From Spirochaetes bacterium ADurb.Bin110 (GTDB taxonomy: Bacteria; Spirochaetota; Spirochaetia; Treponematales; Rectinemataceae): 23,561 nucleotides of DNA. Under the pieces are notes generated by a model. The model was not told the origin of the DNA and made no database searches. It worked only from the letters and a program-made list of their open reading frames with translations. The stretch lies in the NCBI GenBank assembly GCA_002070755.1, contig MWDY01000264.1:1-23561 (forward strand), written 5' to 3'. Made by a program: the position numbers and the translations under genes. This document shows, in pieces, positions 1 to 7,393 of the stretch (position 1 is the first letter of the stretch; each line of letters starts with the position of its first letter).

Positions 1-1117
1 CAACAAACCCCAACAAGGGCCCAAATTCTCCAGAAATAGGCGCAAGCGATGTCCCAAATAGGATCGCCAAGAGCGACCCTGGTGCATATAAATCCTTATC
101 GAATACAAAAATCGCTACCACAATACCAAGTACGATCGGTAAGACATTCTTAAGATGCTTCCCAAAGAACGAAAAACCAAGAATCGTGAAAAGTCCTCCC
201 AAGACAGGCCCATTGAAAGGAGCCTTGATAACTAGCAAGAAGATCCAAAACAACAACCCCAGCACTATCATGTTCAGAAAAGCGCCCTTTACCGATACGA
301 AGTCTGAAAAATCACTAGGAAGCCTGCCGCTCATACCTAGGATTTTCCGAAAATCCAAATAAGAATGGCGAAATAGAGCTAATATGTTCTTGGGATCCTC
401 CATCACAATACAAAAAAGAGCAACCAGCAAAACAAAAGGCAACAGAGCCACGAGAATCGGACTATGAGTCGTTCCCCACGTTTCTAAAGGCAAAATATCT
501 GCACCTGCCGCATGGAAAATCGAAGCCGCAAAAAGCCCCAAAAAGCCTGCAGTCAGGCCCATATTATAAAGGCTGTATCCCTGGTGAAGCCGAAGCATGG
601 CAATGGCCATCGGTGGAAGGATTAGTCCAATGCCCAATCCGATAGCAAAAGAAATGGGCAAAGAAAAAACGCTTTTCACTCCGAGCTCGAAGGCGATAAA
701 GGTGATAAATGGACCCATAGCAGTCCCGAACATAGCTATGAGGGCGTAGTCCCGAGGCTTTTTCCTGACTAAGAATGCAGAAAGAGATACTCCGAGCATA
801 ATCGGAAGGCAATTGAAAAGAGTCTTGCCAAAAAAAGCAAAACCCATCATCGTAAAAAGAGCCGCAAGAGAAGCTCCACTTAATCTGAGTCTATTTATTG
901 CTAGAAAAACATAAGCAAGAAAGCCAACTGCGCTCACGTTGAGCAGTGTAGACCCCACTCCTGCAGCTGCAACAAAATCGCTCACCAGCCGAGCGGGCGT
1001 GACCTGCAGCTTTAGGAACCCTTGGATGGCTTGTATTCCGCCCTCTATTATCCCTGCTAAAAGCATACCAACCAGCACTATCGTCACAAAAGCGTTCAAG
1101 GTCTTAGGCTGCTCCAT
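1..1117 (-). CDS. DUF1576 family polytopic membrane protein (3' end outside the window)
   Basis: I translated this frame directly from the minus strand: it is open without a stop from an ATG at 1117 to the window edge (372 codons), so the C-terminus is missing. The ATG follows an AAAGAGGTG ribosome-binding site at 1122-1130. The product is very hydrophobic, with about ten predicted membrane segments, and contains an internal duplication. Residues about 88-145 (LFTMMGFAFFGKTLFNCLPI and onward) match residues about 309-366 (LFTILGFSFFGKHLKNVLPI and onward), each ending in a GT-x3-P loop. Length and duplicated layout fit the DUF1576 family, which has no established function; a transporter-like role in the inner membrane is inference. 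It is divergent from pruA, with 116 bases between the starts. Family call from memory of the pattern, fairly confident. Confidence 0.8.
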   Translation of the reverse strand, partial: MEQPKTLNAFVTIVLVGMLLAGIIEGGIQAIQGFLKLQVTPARLVSDFVAAAGVGSTLLNVSAVGFLAYVFLAINRLRLSGASLAALFTMMGFAFFGKTLFNCLPIMLGVSLSAFLVRKKPRDYALIAMFGTAMGPFITFIAFELGVKSVFSLPISFAIGLGIGLILPPMAIAMLRLHQGYSLYNMGLTAGFLGLFAASIFHAAGADILPLETWGTTHSPILVALLPFVLLVALFCIVMEDPKNILALFRHSYLDFRKILGMSGRLPSDFSDFVSVKGAFLNMIVLGLLFWIFLLVIKAPFNGPVLGGLFTILGFSFFGKHLKNVLPIVLGIVVAIFVFDKDLYAPGSLLAILFGTSLAPISGEFGPLLGFV

Positions 1118-1184
1118 TATGCACCTCTTTTATTCCATCCTAGAATCATGAAGCCGCATAAATCAAGTGTTACGAAGATTTGAC

Positions 1185-1213
1185 TTGACGAATCCTAAGA
1201 GCGCCTTCAAAAT
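1185..1213 (+). promoter_or_regulatory. possible sigma-70 promoter of pruA
   Basis: TTGACG (1185-1190), a 17-base spacer, then CAAAAT (1208-1213). The -35 is close to consensus and the -10 matches 4 of 6. The implied transcript would start near 1220, leaving a leader of only about 14 bases that begins at the ribosome-binding site, so this is tentative. Confidence 0.3.
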
Positions 1214-1233
1214 GAAATAAAAAGGAGTCGCTC

Positions 1234-2865
1234 ATGAATAATGGAATTTTTCACATTCCAAGGCCAATCAACGAACCTGTGTTGAATTATGCCCCTGGTT
1301 CGCCCGAACGGGCCGCATTGAAAAAAAAGCTCGATCACCTCCGCGGTAGCCAGATCGAAATTCCTTTAATTATAGGCGGAAAAGAGCTACGGACGGGCAA
1401 GACTGCCCCAATTCGTCGCCCAGATGCCCATAAGGAAGTCTTGGGACTCTATCACCTGGCGGGAGAATCCGAAGCCAAGATGGCAGTCGAAGCAGCTCTT
1501 ACCGCGCAAGAAAAATGGGCAGCCATACCCTGGGAGGAACGGGCAGCGGTTTTCCTAAAAATTGCAGAACTAATTTCGGGCAAATACCGAGCGCTCATGG
1601 ATGCTGCAACCATGCTCTGCCAGTCCAAGACCGCTTACCAAGCAGAAATCGACGCCGTCTGCGAGGCAATCGATTTTCTGCGGTTCAACCCTTGGTATAT
1701 GGAGCAGATCTACTCGCAGCAGCCGGACAATGCAAAAGGAGAATGGAATCGATCTGCCTACAGACCCCTAGAGGGATTTATCTATGCAGTAACCCCATTC
1801 AACTTTACCTCGATTGCCACAAATCTCCCCACTTCTCCTGCAATGATGGGCAATACTGTGGTTTGGAAACCCGCATCGAATGCCGTGTACTCTAATTACA
1901 TGCTTATGAAGCTCTATATGGAAGCCGGCTTACCGCCGGGGGTTATCAACTTTGTGCCAGGAAGTGGCAGTGTGATTTCCAATGTAGTGCTTTCAAGCCC
2001 TAAACTCGCAGGCTTTCACTTTACTGGTTCCACGGAAGTATTTCGCTCCCTCTGGAAACGGATTTCGTCGAATCTAGAGCAGTATCGGACTTATCCACGC
2101 ATCGTCGGAGAAACTGGAGGCAAGGATTTTATCTTTATCGATCCAAGCGCTGAACTTGCACCTACTGTAGCTTCCACTCTTAGAGGCGCTTATGAATATC
2201 AAGGCCAGAAATGTTCCGCTGCATCTCGGCTCTATATACCTGCGTCGCGCGCTTCCGAATTCATCGACGCCCTAGCGGCGCAGATCTCCACAATCCCCAT
2301 GGGAGAGATTACGGATTTTCGAAATTTCATGGGCGCGGTGATAGACGAGACAGCCTTCGAAAACATTCGTGGCTATATAGAACGCGCAAAAGCTAAGGGA
2401 GCAAAAGTCCTTGCAGGAGGCAATTGCGATAAATCTCGCGGTTGGTTTATCGAGCCTACTCTTATTCTCACCGAGGACCCAAGATCCGAGACTATGGTCA
2501 ACGAGATATTCGGACCCGTCCTCACGGCTTATGTCTACGACGATCGGGACATGGAAGCAGCTTATCGACTTGTGGATTCTACCTCGCCCTATGGGCTAAC
2601 CGGCGCCATTATGGCCACAGACAGAGAGCGCATAAATCGAGCTCTTCTTGCGTTCCAGAATTCTGCCGGAAATCTCTACATCAACGATAAGCCCACAGGC
2701 GCAGTGGTAGGCAGGCAACCTTTTGGAGGAGCGAGAGCCTCTGGCACAAACGATAAGGCAGGCAGCATGATCAATCTCTTGCGCTGGGTGAGCGCACTCG
2801 CCATCAAAGAGAATTTCGCTCCGCAGGCTAGCTGGCGCTATCCATTTATGGAAGGAGACGATTGA
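1234..2865 (+). CDS. pruA: L-glutamate gamma-semialdehyde (1-pyrroline-5-carboxylate) dehydrogenase
   Basis: Cytoplasmic NAD-dependent aldehyde dehydrogenase that oxidises glutamate semialdehyde (from pyrroline-5-carboxylate) to glutamate, the second step of proline catabolism. At 543 residues it has the length of the stand-alone ALDH4A1/PruA type, not the fused PutA type. Visible motifs: TPFNFTSIATNLP in the cofactor domain, FHFTGSTEVF, the conserved glutamate in GETGGKDF (E293), the catalytic cysteine in GQKCSA (C327), and EIFGPVLTAYVYDD near the C-terminus. The ATG at 1234 follows AAAGGAG (1221-1227). No proline dehydrogenase gene lies in the window, so the first pathway step must be elsewhere. 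It converges on the ZIP gene, with a tandem repeat array in between. Confident call. Confidence 0.95.
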   Translation: MNNGIFHIPRPINEPVLNYAPGSPERAALKKKLDHLRGSQIEIPLIIGGKELRTGKTAPIRRPDAHKEVLGLYHLAGESEAKMAVEAALTAQEKWAAIPWEERAAVFLKIAELISGKYRALMDAATMLCQSKTAYQAEIDAVCEAIDFLRFNPWYMEQIYSQQPDNAKGEWNRSAYRPLEGFIYAVTPFNFTSIATNLPTSPAMMGNTVVWKPASNAVYSNYMLMKLYMEAGLPPGVINFVPGSGSVISNVVLSSPKLAGFHFTGSTEVFRSLWKRISSNLEQYRTYPRIVGETGGKDFIFIDPSAELAPTVASTLRGAYEYQGQKCSAASRLYIPASRASEFIDALAAQISTIPMGEITDFRNFMGAVIDETAFENIRGYIERAKAKGAKVLAGGNCDKSRGWFIEPTLILTEDPRSETMVNEIFGPVLTAYVYDDRDMEAAYRLVDSTSPYGLTGAIMATDRERINRALLAFQNSAGNLYINDKPTGAVVGRQPFGGARASGTNDKAGSMINLLRWVSALAIKENFAPQASWRYPFMEGDD

Positions 2866-2884
2866 AGGGGAGATGCAGGGCACC

Positions 2885-2980
2885 TCTTTTGTGCGTCTCT
2901 TTTGTGTGCTTCTTTTACGGGTCTCTTTTATAGGCCTCTTTTGTGGGCTTCTTTTGTGCGCCCTCTTTGTGCCCTCCTTG
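2885..2980. repeat. 13-bp tandem repeat array between convergent genes
   Basis: Six copies with exact 13-base period start at 2885, 2898, 2911, 2924, 2937 and 2950, consensus TCTTTTGTGGGCY; TCTTTT is invariant in all six. Two shortened copies follow at 2964 and 2975. The array fills most of the 120-base gap between the stop codons of pruA and the ZIP gene. The period is not a multiple of three and the frame reading through it resembles no protein, so I treat it as non-coding. Confidence 0.85.
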
Positions 2981-2985
2981 CATTA

Positions 2986-3786
2986 TCAGCCTAACGCAAC
3001 ATCAAGCAGCATCATCAAGGCGAATCCGCACATAGTGCCTATGGTTGCAAGATGTCCATTCGAATCGCGACTTGCCTCAGGAAGCACTTCCTCGGCAACG
3101 ACATAGATCATCGCACCCGCGGCAAAAGAAAGCGCATAAGGCAGAATAGGCCTCATTGCGAGTACAAGGACTGCACCTAGAATTCCCGCAATGGGTTCTA
3201 CAAGGCCAGATGCTTGTCCGTATACGAAGCTTTTCCAGCGAGAAAGCCCTTCTCTTCTAAGAGGAATAGAAACCGCCGCCCCTTCTGGGAAATTCTGCAA
3301 CCCAATGCCAATAGCCAGCGCAATTGCACCCGATAAACTAGCGCTGGGTATACCAGCCGCAACCGCCCCAAAACCCACACCAACGGCAAGACCCTCAGGG
3401 ATATTATGGAGAGTAATGGCAAGTACAAGCAGGATGCTCCGTTCCCAGCTCGTATGAAGGCCTTCTGCCTCACTCATCTCCGCTCCAATGTGTAAATGCG
3501 GCAAGAGATGGTCTACCCCTAGGAGAAACAGTCCTCCAAGCAGAAATCCAATAACCGCTGGCAACCATGGAACAAGGCCCATAGATTCGGATAATTCGAT
3601 TGCCGGAGAAAGTAAAGACCAGAAACTCGCCGCAATCATCACTCCAGCTGCAAAGCCAAGCATTGCGTCGAGAACCTTCTTGTTGATCTCCTTAAAAAAG
3701 AAGACCATCGCAGCGCCGAGAGCCGTCACACCCCAGGTAAAGAGGGTTGCAAGAAAGGTCTGCATAACATGGTTTTCGGTATTCAT
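2986..3786 (-). CDS. ZIP-family divalent metal transporter
   Basis: Inner-membrane importer of zinc or related divalent metals, 266 residues, with eight predicted membrane segments. The two ZIP signature helices are plain: TLHNIPEGLAVG (metal ligands H127, N128, E131) and LQNFPEGAAVS (N165, E168). A histidine-rich stretch, DHLLPHLHIG (92-101), sits in the variable loop after the third segment, and an EEVLPE motif (from 232) lies near the end, as in bacterial GufA/ZIP proteins. The ATG at 3786 is supported by TAAAGAGG a few bases upstream; M8 is a weaker alternative. That ribosome-binding site is itself part of a 16-bp repeat array. Specificity (Zn, Fe, Mn) cannot be read from sequence. Confidence 0.9.
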   Translation of the reverse strand: MNTENHVMQTFLATLFTWGVTALGAAMVFFFKEINKKVLDAMLGFAAGVMIAASFWSLLSPAIELSESMGLVPWLPAVIGFLLGGLFLLGVDHLLPHLHIGAEMSEAEGLHTSWERSILLVLAITLHNIPEGLAVGVGFGAVAAGIPSASLSGAIALAIGIGLQNFPEGAAVSIPLRREGLSRWKSFVYGQASGLVEPIAGILGAVLVLAMRPILPYALSFAAGAMIYVVAEEVLPEASRDSNGHLATIGTMCGFALMMLLDVALG

Positions 3787-3792
3787 GGATAC

Positions 3793-3855
3793 CTCTTTAG
3801 GGACTATTATCTTTGGGCCTATTCTATTTAGGCACTATTCTCTTTACTCACTATT
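3793..3855. repeat. 16-bp tandem repeat array directly upstream of the ZIP gene
   Basis: Four units at 3793-3808, 3809-3823, 3824-3839 and 3840-3855 with consensus CTCTTTAGGCACTATT; one unit is 15 bases. Read on the minus strand, each unit is roughly AATAGTGCCTAAAGAG, so it carries a Shine-Dalgarno-like AAAGAG core. The unit nearest the gene supplies the actual ribosome-binding site of the ZIP start at 3786. Confidence 0.75.
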
Positions 3856-3921
3856 CTATCCGAAACGAGTTAGGAAAATACAGGCCGGCTGCCGGGCCAA
3901 TCGATATTTAATCTACTAAGA

Positions 3922-3950
3922 TTGACTGAATTCCATGTTGCATATATCTT
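3922..3950 (+). promoter_or_regulatory. putative promoter of the patatin-like gene
   Basis: TTGACT (3922-3927), a 17-base spacer and TATCTT (3945-3950). Start of transcription would be near 3957, about 25 bases before the ATG at 3982. The TTG at 3922 could be misread as a start codon in frame with the gene; it is better explained as part of the -35 hexamer. Confidence 0.45.
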
Positions 3951-3981
3951 TTCCAACTATCGACCATTGATGGAGGGGCCT

Positions 3982-5046
3982 ATGTCGCATCATAAGAATC
4001 TGGTCTTCAAGGGAGGCGGAGTCCGCGGGGTCGCGTATATAGGAGCGCTTCAATACCTCTACGAGCAGGAGATGATGCGCCATATCGAAAGAGTTGCCGG
4101 TACTTCGGCCGGAGCGATAACTGCCCTCGGCGTCGCAATGAATCCGACAGATTTTAGGAGCTTCAAAACGCTGGCCGATAGTCTCGACTATCGTAAGGTT
4201 CCCGCAGAACAGGATGAGAAGACCGAAAAACTTACAAGCAAGCGTCTCATCTCAATCATCGAGCACTATCGCGAGCTTGCCATTTTCAAGAACCTACAGT
4301 GTTCCATTCGGCTTTTGCAGGAGAAAGGCTGGTATTCGAGCGAGTATCTCTATACATGGCTTCGCTCTATCATCGCCGAGCAATTCACTGTCGCCAAAGA
4401 TGTCTATACTTTCGCTGATTTTGCCAATTCGCAAATCCATAAAGACGGTAGACCATTCCTAGACCTATATATCACAGGGACCGATGTGTCCAATCGAACT
4501 TCTCGACTCTTTTCGCTTGAAACAACCCCCGATATGGAAGTCGCACTCGCCGTTCGCATCTCGATGTCCATTCCACTTTTCTTCGAGGCCATACAGTACC
4601 AATATCCAGGAACCGAAGAACCTCAATTCTATGTCGACGGCGGCGTTATGTGGAATTATCCCATCAATCTATTCGACGATCATAAGTATTGCAGAAAACT
4701 CAATGATGGCGCAAATACCGAGACTTTGGGCCTTTTTCTATTTTCTTCTTCCGAGAAGACACAATATCCTCCCATAAAATCGATGCTCGACTATATGGAG
4801 TCGCTCTTCGAAAGTGTTTCGACGGTGCAAGAGCAGCTCGCCATTCGGACAGAAAAGAACTATTCCCGGACTATATATATCGACGATTGCGGGATCGATT
4901 CCACCGATTTCGACATCGAGCCAGAAGACGAGCGATATAGAAAACTGGTGGAGTCGGGATACAAGGCAACCAAAGAGTTCTTCGAATCCAAGACGGAATG
5001 GTCTCAGTTCCTCGCATTCCTAAAAGAGCGTTTTGGATGGAAATAA
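3982..5046 (+). CDS. patatin-like phospholipase / lipid acyl hydrolase
   Basis: Serine hydrolase of the patatin family (354 residues from this start) that would cleave acyl esters of lipids using a Ser-Asp dyad. All parts of the active site are visible: the glycine-rich oxyanion motif KGGGVRGVAY (10-19), the nucleophile elbow GTSAG with S42, and the DGG motif with catalytic D219. No signal peptide or membrane segment is seen, so a cytoplasmic location is likely. I chose the ATG at 3982 because GGAGGGG lies just before it and MSHHKNLVFKGGG begins right at the first strand of the fold. The frame is open up to a TTG at 3922, but that stretch looks like a promoter. Substrate unknown. It stands alone between the ZIP gene and mrp. 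Confidence 0.9.
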   Translation: MSHHKNLVFKGGGVRGVAYIGALQYLYEQEMMRHIERVAGTSAGAITALGVAMNPTDFRSFKTLADSLDYRKVPAEQDEKTEKLTSKRLISIIEHYRELAIFKNLQCSIRLLQEKGWYSSEYLYTWLRSIIAEQFTVAKDVYTFADFANSQIHKDGRPFLDLYITGTDVSNRTSRLFSLETTPDMEVALAVRISMSIPLFFEAIQYQYPGTEEPQFYVDGGVMWNYPINLFDDHKYCRKLNDGANTETLGLFLFSSSEKTQYPPIKSMLDYMESLFESVSTVQEQLAIRTEKNYSRTIYIDDCGIDSTDFDIEPEDERYRKLVESGYKATKEFFESKTEWSQFLAFLKERFGWK

Positions 5047-5118
5047 TAGCCCTATTCGCTTCTATCCACGAGCCTCTCGGTATATAGAAAGCCTTATGCT
5101 TGAACAACATCATTTATC

Positions 5119-5132
5119 ATGCAATATTGCAT
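5119..5132. promoter_or_regulatory. 14-bp perfect palindrome upstream of mrp
   Basis: ATGCAATATTGCAT is a perfect dyad, ending 32 bases before the mrp start codon and 20 before its ribosome-binding site. The position suits an operator, but AT-rich palindromes can arise by chance and no regulator is encoded nearby. Confidence 0.3.
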
Positions 5133-5164
5133 ATGCTTAAAATTCGAGCGTTAGGAGTACATTC

Positions 5165-5974
5165 ATGAATCTTGTTCCCGAAAAAAAGACAAATCCTGCC
5201 ATCAAGCAGGTTATCGGAGTAATAAGCGGCAAAGGAGGAGTTGGCAAGTCTATGGTCGCATCTCTTATCGCTCAATCCTTTGCCGCTCGCGGCCTCAAAG
5301 TGGGTATTTTGGATGCTGACATTACAGGACCGAGTATTCCCCGCCTGTTGGGCATCGATTGCTTTCGAGGCGAGTCCGATGGCGAGCATCTCTATCCTGT
5401 GCAAAATGAAGAAGGGATAAAGGTGCTCTCCATCAACCTTTTCAATGAAAATGAGGATGAACCTGTTATCTGGCGGGGTCCCTTGCTTGCCAAGGCCATC
5501 GATCAATTCTGGTCAGATACGATTTGGGGAGATCTGGATTATCTCATCATCGACTTTCCACCAGGCACTTCGGATGTGGCGCTAACCGCATTCCAGACTA
5601 TTCCTTTCTCTGGCTTAGTGGTCGTTGCTACTCCGCAGGATTATGTCTCCATGATAGTTCGCAAATCGGTGAATATGGCCTCGATGCTCAAGGCGCCTAT
5701 TCTTGGGGTCGTCGAAAACATGCGTACAATGGTTTGCCCTCACTGCGGAAAAGAAGTCGCATTATTCGACGATGGTAGCCAAAACGGAGCTAAGCGTATA
5801 GGGCTACCTCTTCTTGCAAGCCTGCCCTGGAGAAAAGAGCTTGCCGAGGCGCGCTCCCTTAGATGGTCGGCTCTTGGCGAAGAAGTCAAGAGAGATGCTG
5901 ATCGACTTGCCAATGAAGTGGAGTTCGCGCTGACGGCATTTTCGCCTCATTCGATTCAACAAGAAACTACTTAG
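5165..5974 (+). CDS. mrp: Mrp/ApbC (NBP35-type) iron-sulfur cluster carrier ATPase
   Basis: Cytoplasmic P-loop ATPase of the SIMIBI/MinD class that binds and hands on Fe-S clusters (269 residues). Motifs: deviant Walker A SGKGGVGKS at 21-29, LDADITGPSIPRLLG (switch region, typical of Mrp), IIDFPPGTSD as the Walker B region, and the cluster-binding CPHC pair, C191 and C194, in MVCPHCGKEVALF. There is no N-terminal DUF59 domain, so this is the short form. The start is supported by TAGGAG at 5152-5157. Upstream lies a 14-bp palindrome; downstream an aminotransferase after a 175-base gap, so it is probably monocistronic. Confident call. Confidence 0.93.
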   Translation: MNLVPEKKTNPAIKQVIGVISGKGGVGKSMVASLIAQSFAARGLKVGILDADITGPSIPRLLGIDCFRGESDGEHLYPVQNEEGIKVLSINLFNENEDEPVIWRGPLLAKAIDQFWSDTIWGDLDYLIIDFPPGTSDVALTAFQTIPFSGLVVVATPQDYVSMIVRKSVNMASMLKAPILGVVENMRTMVCPHCGKEVALFDDGSQNGAKRIGLPLLASLPWRKELAEARSLRWSALGEEVKRDADRLANEVEFALTAFSPHSIQQETT

Positions 5975-6149
5975 CGCGAATAGCCATTTATGCGTGCTTT
6001 GTCTCCGCAAAGACGCTCTAATTGCTCACTATTGTTCATTCCTTAAAAAGGAGCTCTATTCTTGATTCCTCGCTCGCTCATGACAGCGGCGCAACTCTCA
6101 TGCTAGAATAATAAATATCAAAGAACAATTTTGAATATAGGAGTCTACT

Positions 6150-7316
6150 ATGAGAGGAAAACGCTTATTGATGATTCCAGGCCCCATAGAATTCACCCCC
6201 GAAGTCCTGGCCGAAATGGCAAAACCCACCTTGAGCCATACCGATCCGCAATTCACCGAAGAATTCGGTCAAGCGCTAGAAAAAATGCGCAAAGTCTGGC
6301 TTGCCCCTAATGGTCAGCCATTCGTAATCGCAGGAAGCGGTACGCTTGCCATGGAGATTGCCGCGGTAAACATAACAGAGCCCAGAGACAATGTGCTCAT
6401 CTTGCACACAGGTTATTTCAGCGAACGCATGGCGGACATCTTCAAACTCCACGGTGCCAATGTCGATATTGTCCAAAGCACGGTCGGCGATCTTCCGCAA
6501 ATAGACGAGGTGCGAAAAAAGCTCGCATCCAAGAAATACAAGATATTCAGTATTACCCATGTGGATACAAGCACGGGAGTCCGCGCCGATGTAAAGGCTC
6601 TCGCTGCCGCAGCAAAGGAAACAGGCACGCTTGTAGTGGTCGATGGTGTATGCGCAGTGGCTGGAGAAGAGCTTCGCATGGAAGAATGGGGCGTGGACAT
6701 TGCCTTTACTGCTTCGCAGAAAGCTATCGGTGTACCTCCAGGCCTTGCGCTCCTTGTAGCTAGCAAGAAAGCCATAGAGGCTTTTAAGTCGAGAAAAAGC
6801 CCGGTAGGCGCATATTATTGCGACTGGCAATACTGGCTGCCGGTAATGGAAGCATATGAAGGGCGCAAATCGGCTTACTTTGGAACGCCCGCTGTCAACC
6901 TTGTGCGAGCGCTAAACATCAGCCTAGGGCAGATTTTAGATGAGGGTATGGAGGCCAGATTTGCAAGGCATGCGCGCAATGCCGCGGCCTTCCGAGCGGG
7001 GCTTTCTGCGATTGGCCTTGGCTTTGTTCCCGTGCGTAAAGAGATAATGGCCAATACTCTCAGTGCCGTCTATTACCCAGAAGGCACAGATGCAAGCATT
7101 CTGCCATTAATTGCAAAGAATGGTGCCACGCTTGCTGGGGGTCTGCTTCCCACAATAAAGACAAAGTATTTCCGAATTGGGCATATGGGCATAAGCGATG
7201 CTTCGGAGATACTTGCAACCCTCGGTGCTATAGAGCAGGGTCTGGCAACCGCAGGCTATTCTTTCGAGCCAGGAGCATCGCTCGCTGCGACTCAAGCTGC
7301 ATTGATGCAGCCTTAA
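6150..7316 (+). CDS. class V PLP-dependent aminotransferase (alanine-glyoxylate / serine-pyruvate type)
   Basis: Pyridoxal-phosphate enzyme of 388 residues, the usual length for alanine-glyoxylate and serine-glyoxylate aminotransferases. The N-terminal MIPGPIEFTPEVLAEM and SHTDPQF match the family's conserved start, GSGTLAMEIA is the phosphate-binding turn, VVDGVCAVAGEEL carries the cofactor aspartate, and FTASQKAIGVPPG contains the Schiff-base lysine K191. The likely reaction is amino transfer from alanine or serine to glyoxylate or pyruvate in the cytoplasm; the exact donor and acceptor cannot be set from sequence. The start follows TAGGAG (6138-6143). The 175-base upstream gap holds a weak hairpin (5992-6016) and a 14-codon frame with its own ribosome-binding site (6062-6106), both of uncertain meaning. 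Confidence 0.88.
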   Translation: MRGKRLLMIPGPIEFTPEVLAEMAKPTLSHTDPQFTEEFGQALEKMRKVWLAPNGQPFVIAGSGTLAMEIAAVNITEPRDNVLILHTGYFSERMADIFKLHGANVDIVQSTVGDLPQIDEVRKKLASKKYKIFSITHVDTSTGVRADVKALAAAAKETGTLVVVDGVCAVAGEELRMEEWGVDIAFTASQKAIGVPPGLALLVASKKAIEAFKSRKSPVGAYYCDWQYWLPVMEAYEGRKSAYFGTPAVNLVRALNISLGQILDEGMEARFARHARNAAAFRAGLSAIGLGFVPVRKEIMANTLSAVYYPEGTDASILPLIAKNGATLAGGLLPTIKTKYFRIGHMGISDASEILATLGAIEQGLATAGYSFEPGASLAATQAALMQP

Positions 7317-7358
7317 TAACAAAACCATAAGAATTCTCCACAATTGGCTTTATAGAAT

Positions 7359-7393
7359 ATTCCACATACGATATTATGAATCGTATGTGGAAT
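7359..7393. promoter_or_regulatory. 14-bp perfect inverted repeat spanning the start of the DUF432 gene
   Basis: ATTCCACATACGAT (7359-7372) and its exact complement ATCGTATGTGGAAT (7380-7393) are separated by a 7-base loop that contains the ATG at 7376. It could be an operator, a hairpin that hides the translation start, or a terminator of the preceding aminotransferase gene, since a T-rich tract follows. A partial direct copy of the left arm, AGAATTCTCCACA, lies at 7330-7342, compared with AGAATATTCCACA at 7354-7366. Confidence 0.7.

Noticed and set aside
2873..3106. A hydrophobic plus-strand frame after pruA that looks like a small membrane protein
   Set aside because: Its hydrophobic part is the translation of the 13-bp repeat array, and its second half is antisense to the ZIP gene.
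3488..3919. A 143-codon plus-strand frame opposite the ZIP gene
   Set aside because: Mirror of a confirmed membrane protein gene and runs through the 16-bp repeats; Lys/Arg/Pro-rich as expected of a shadow.
5992..6016. Hairpin after mrp (GCGT-CTTTG with CAAAG-ACGC) as a terminator
   Set aside because: The stem is reasonable but has a bulge and is not followed by a T run, so I do not list it as a terminator.
6276..6830. A 184-codon open frame on the minus strand inside the aminotransferase gene
   Set aside because: Entirely antisense to a well-recognised gene, composition not protein-like, no ribosome-binding site.
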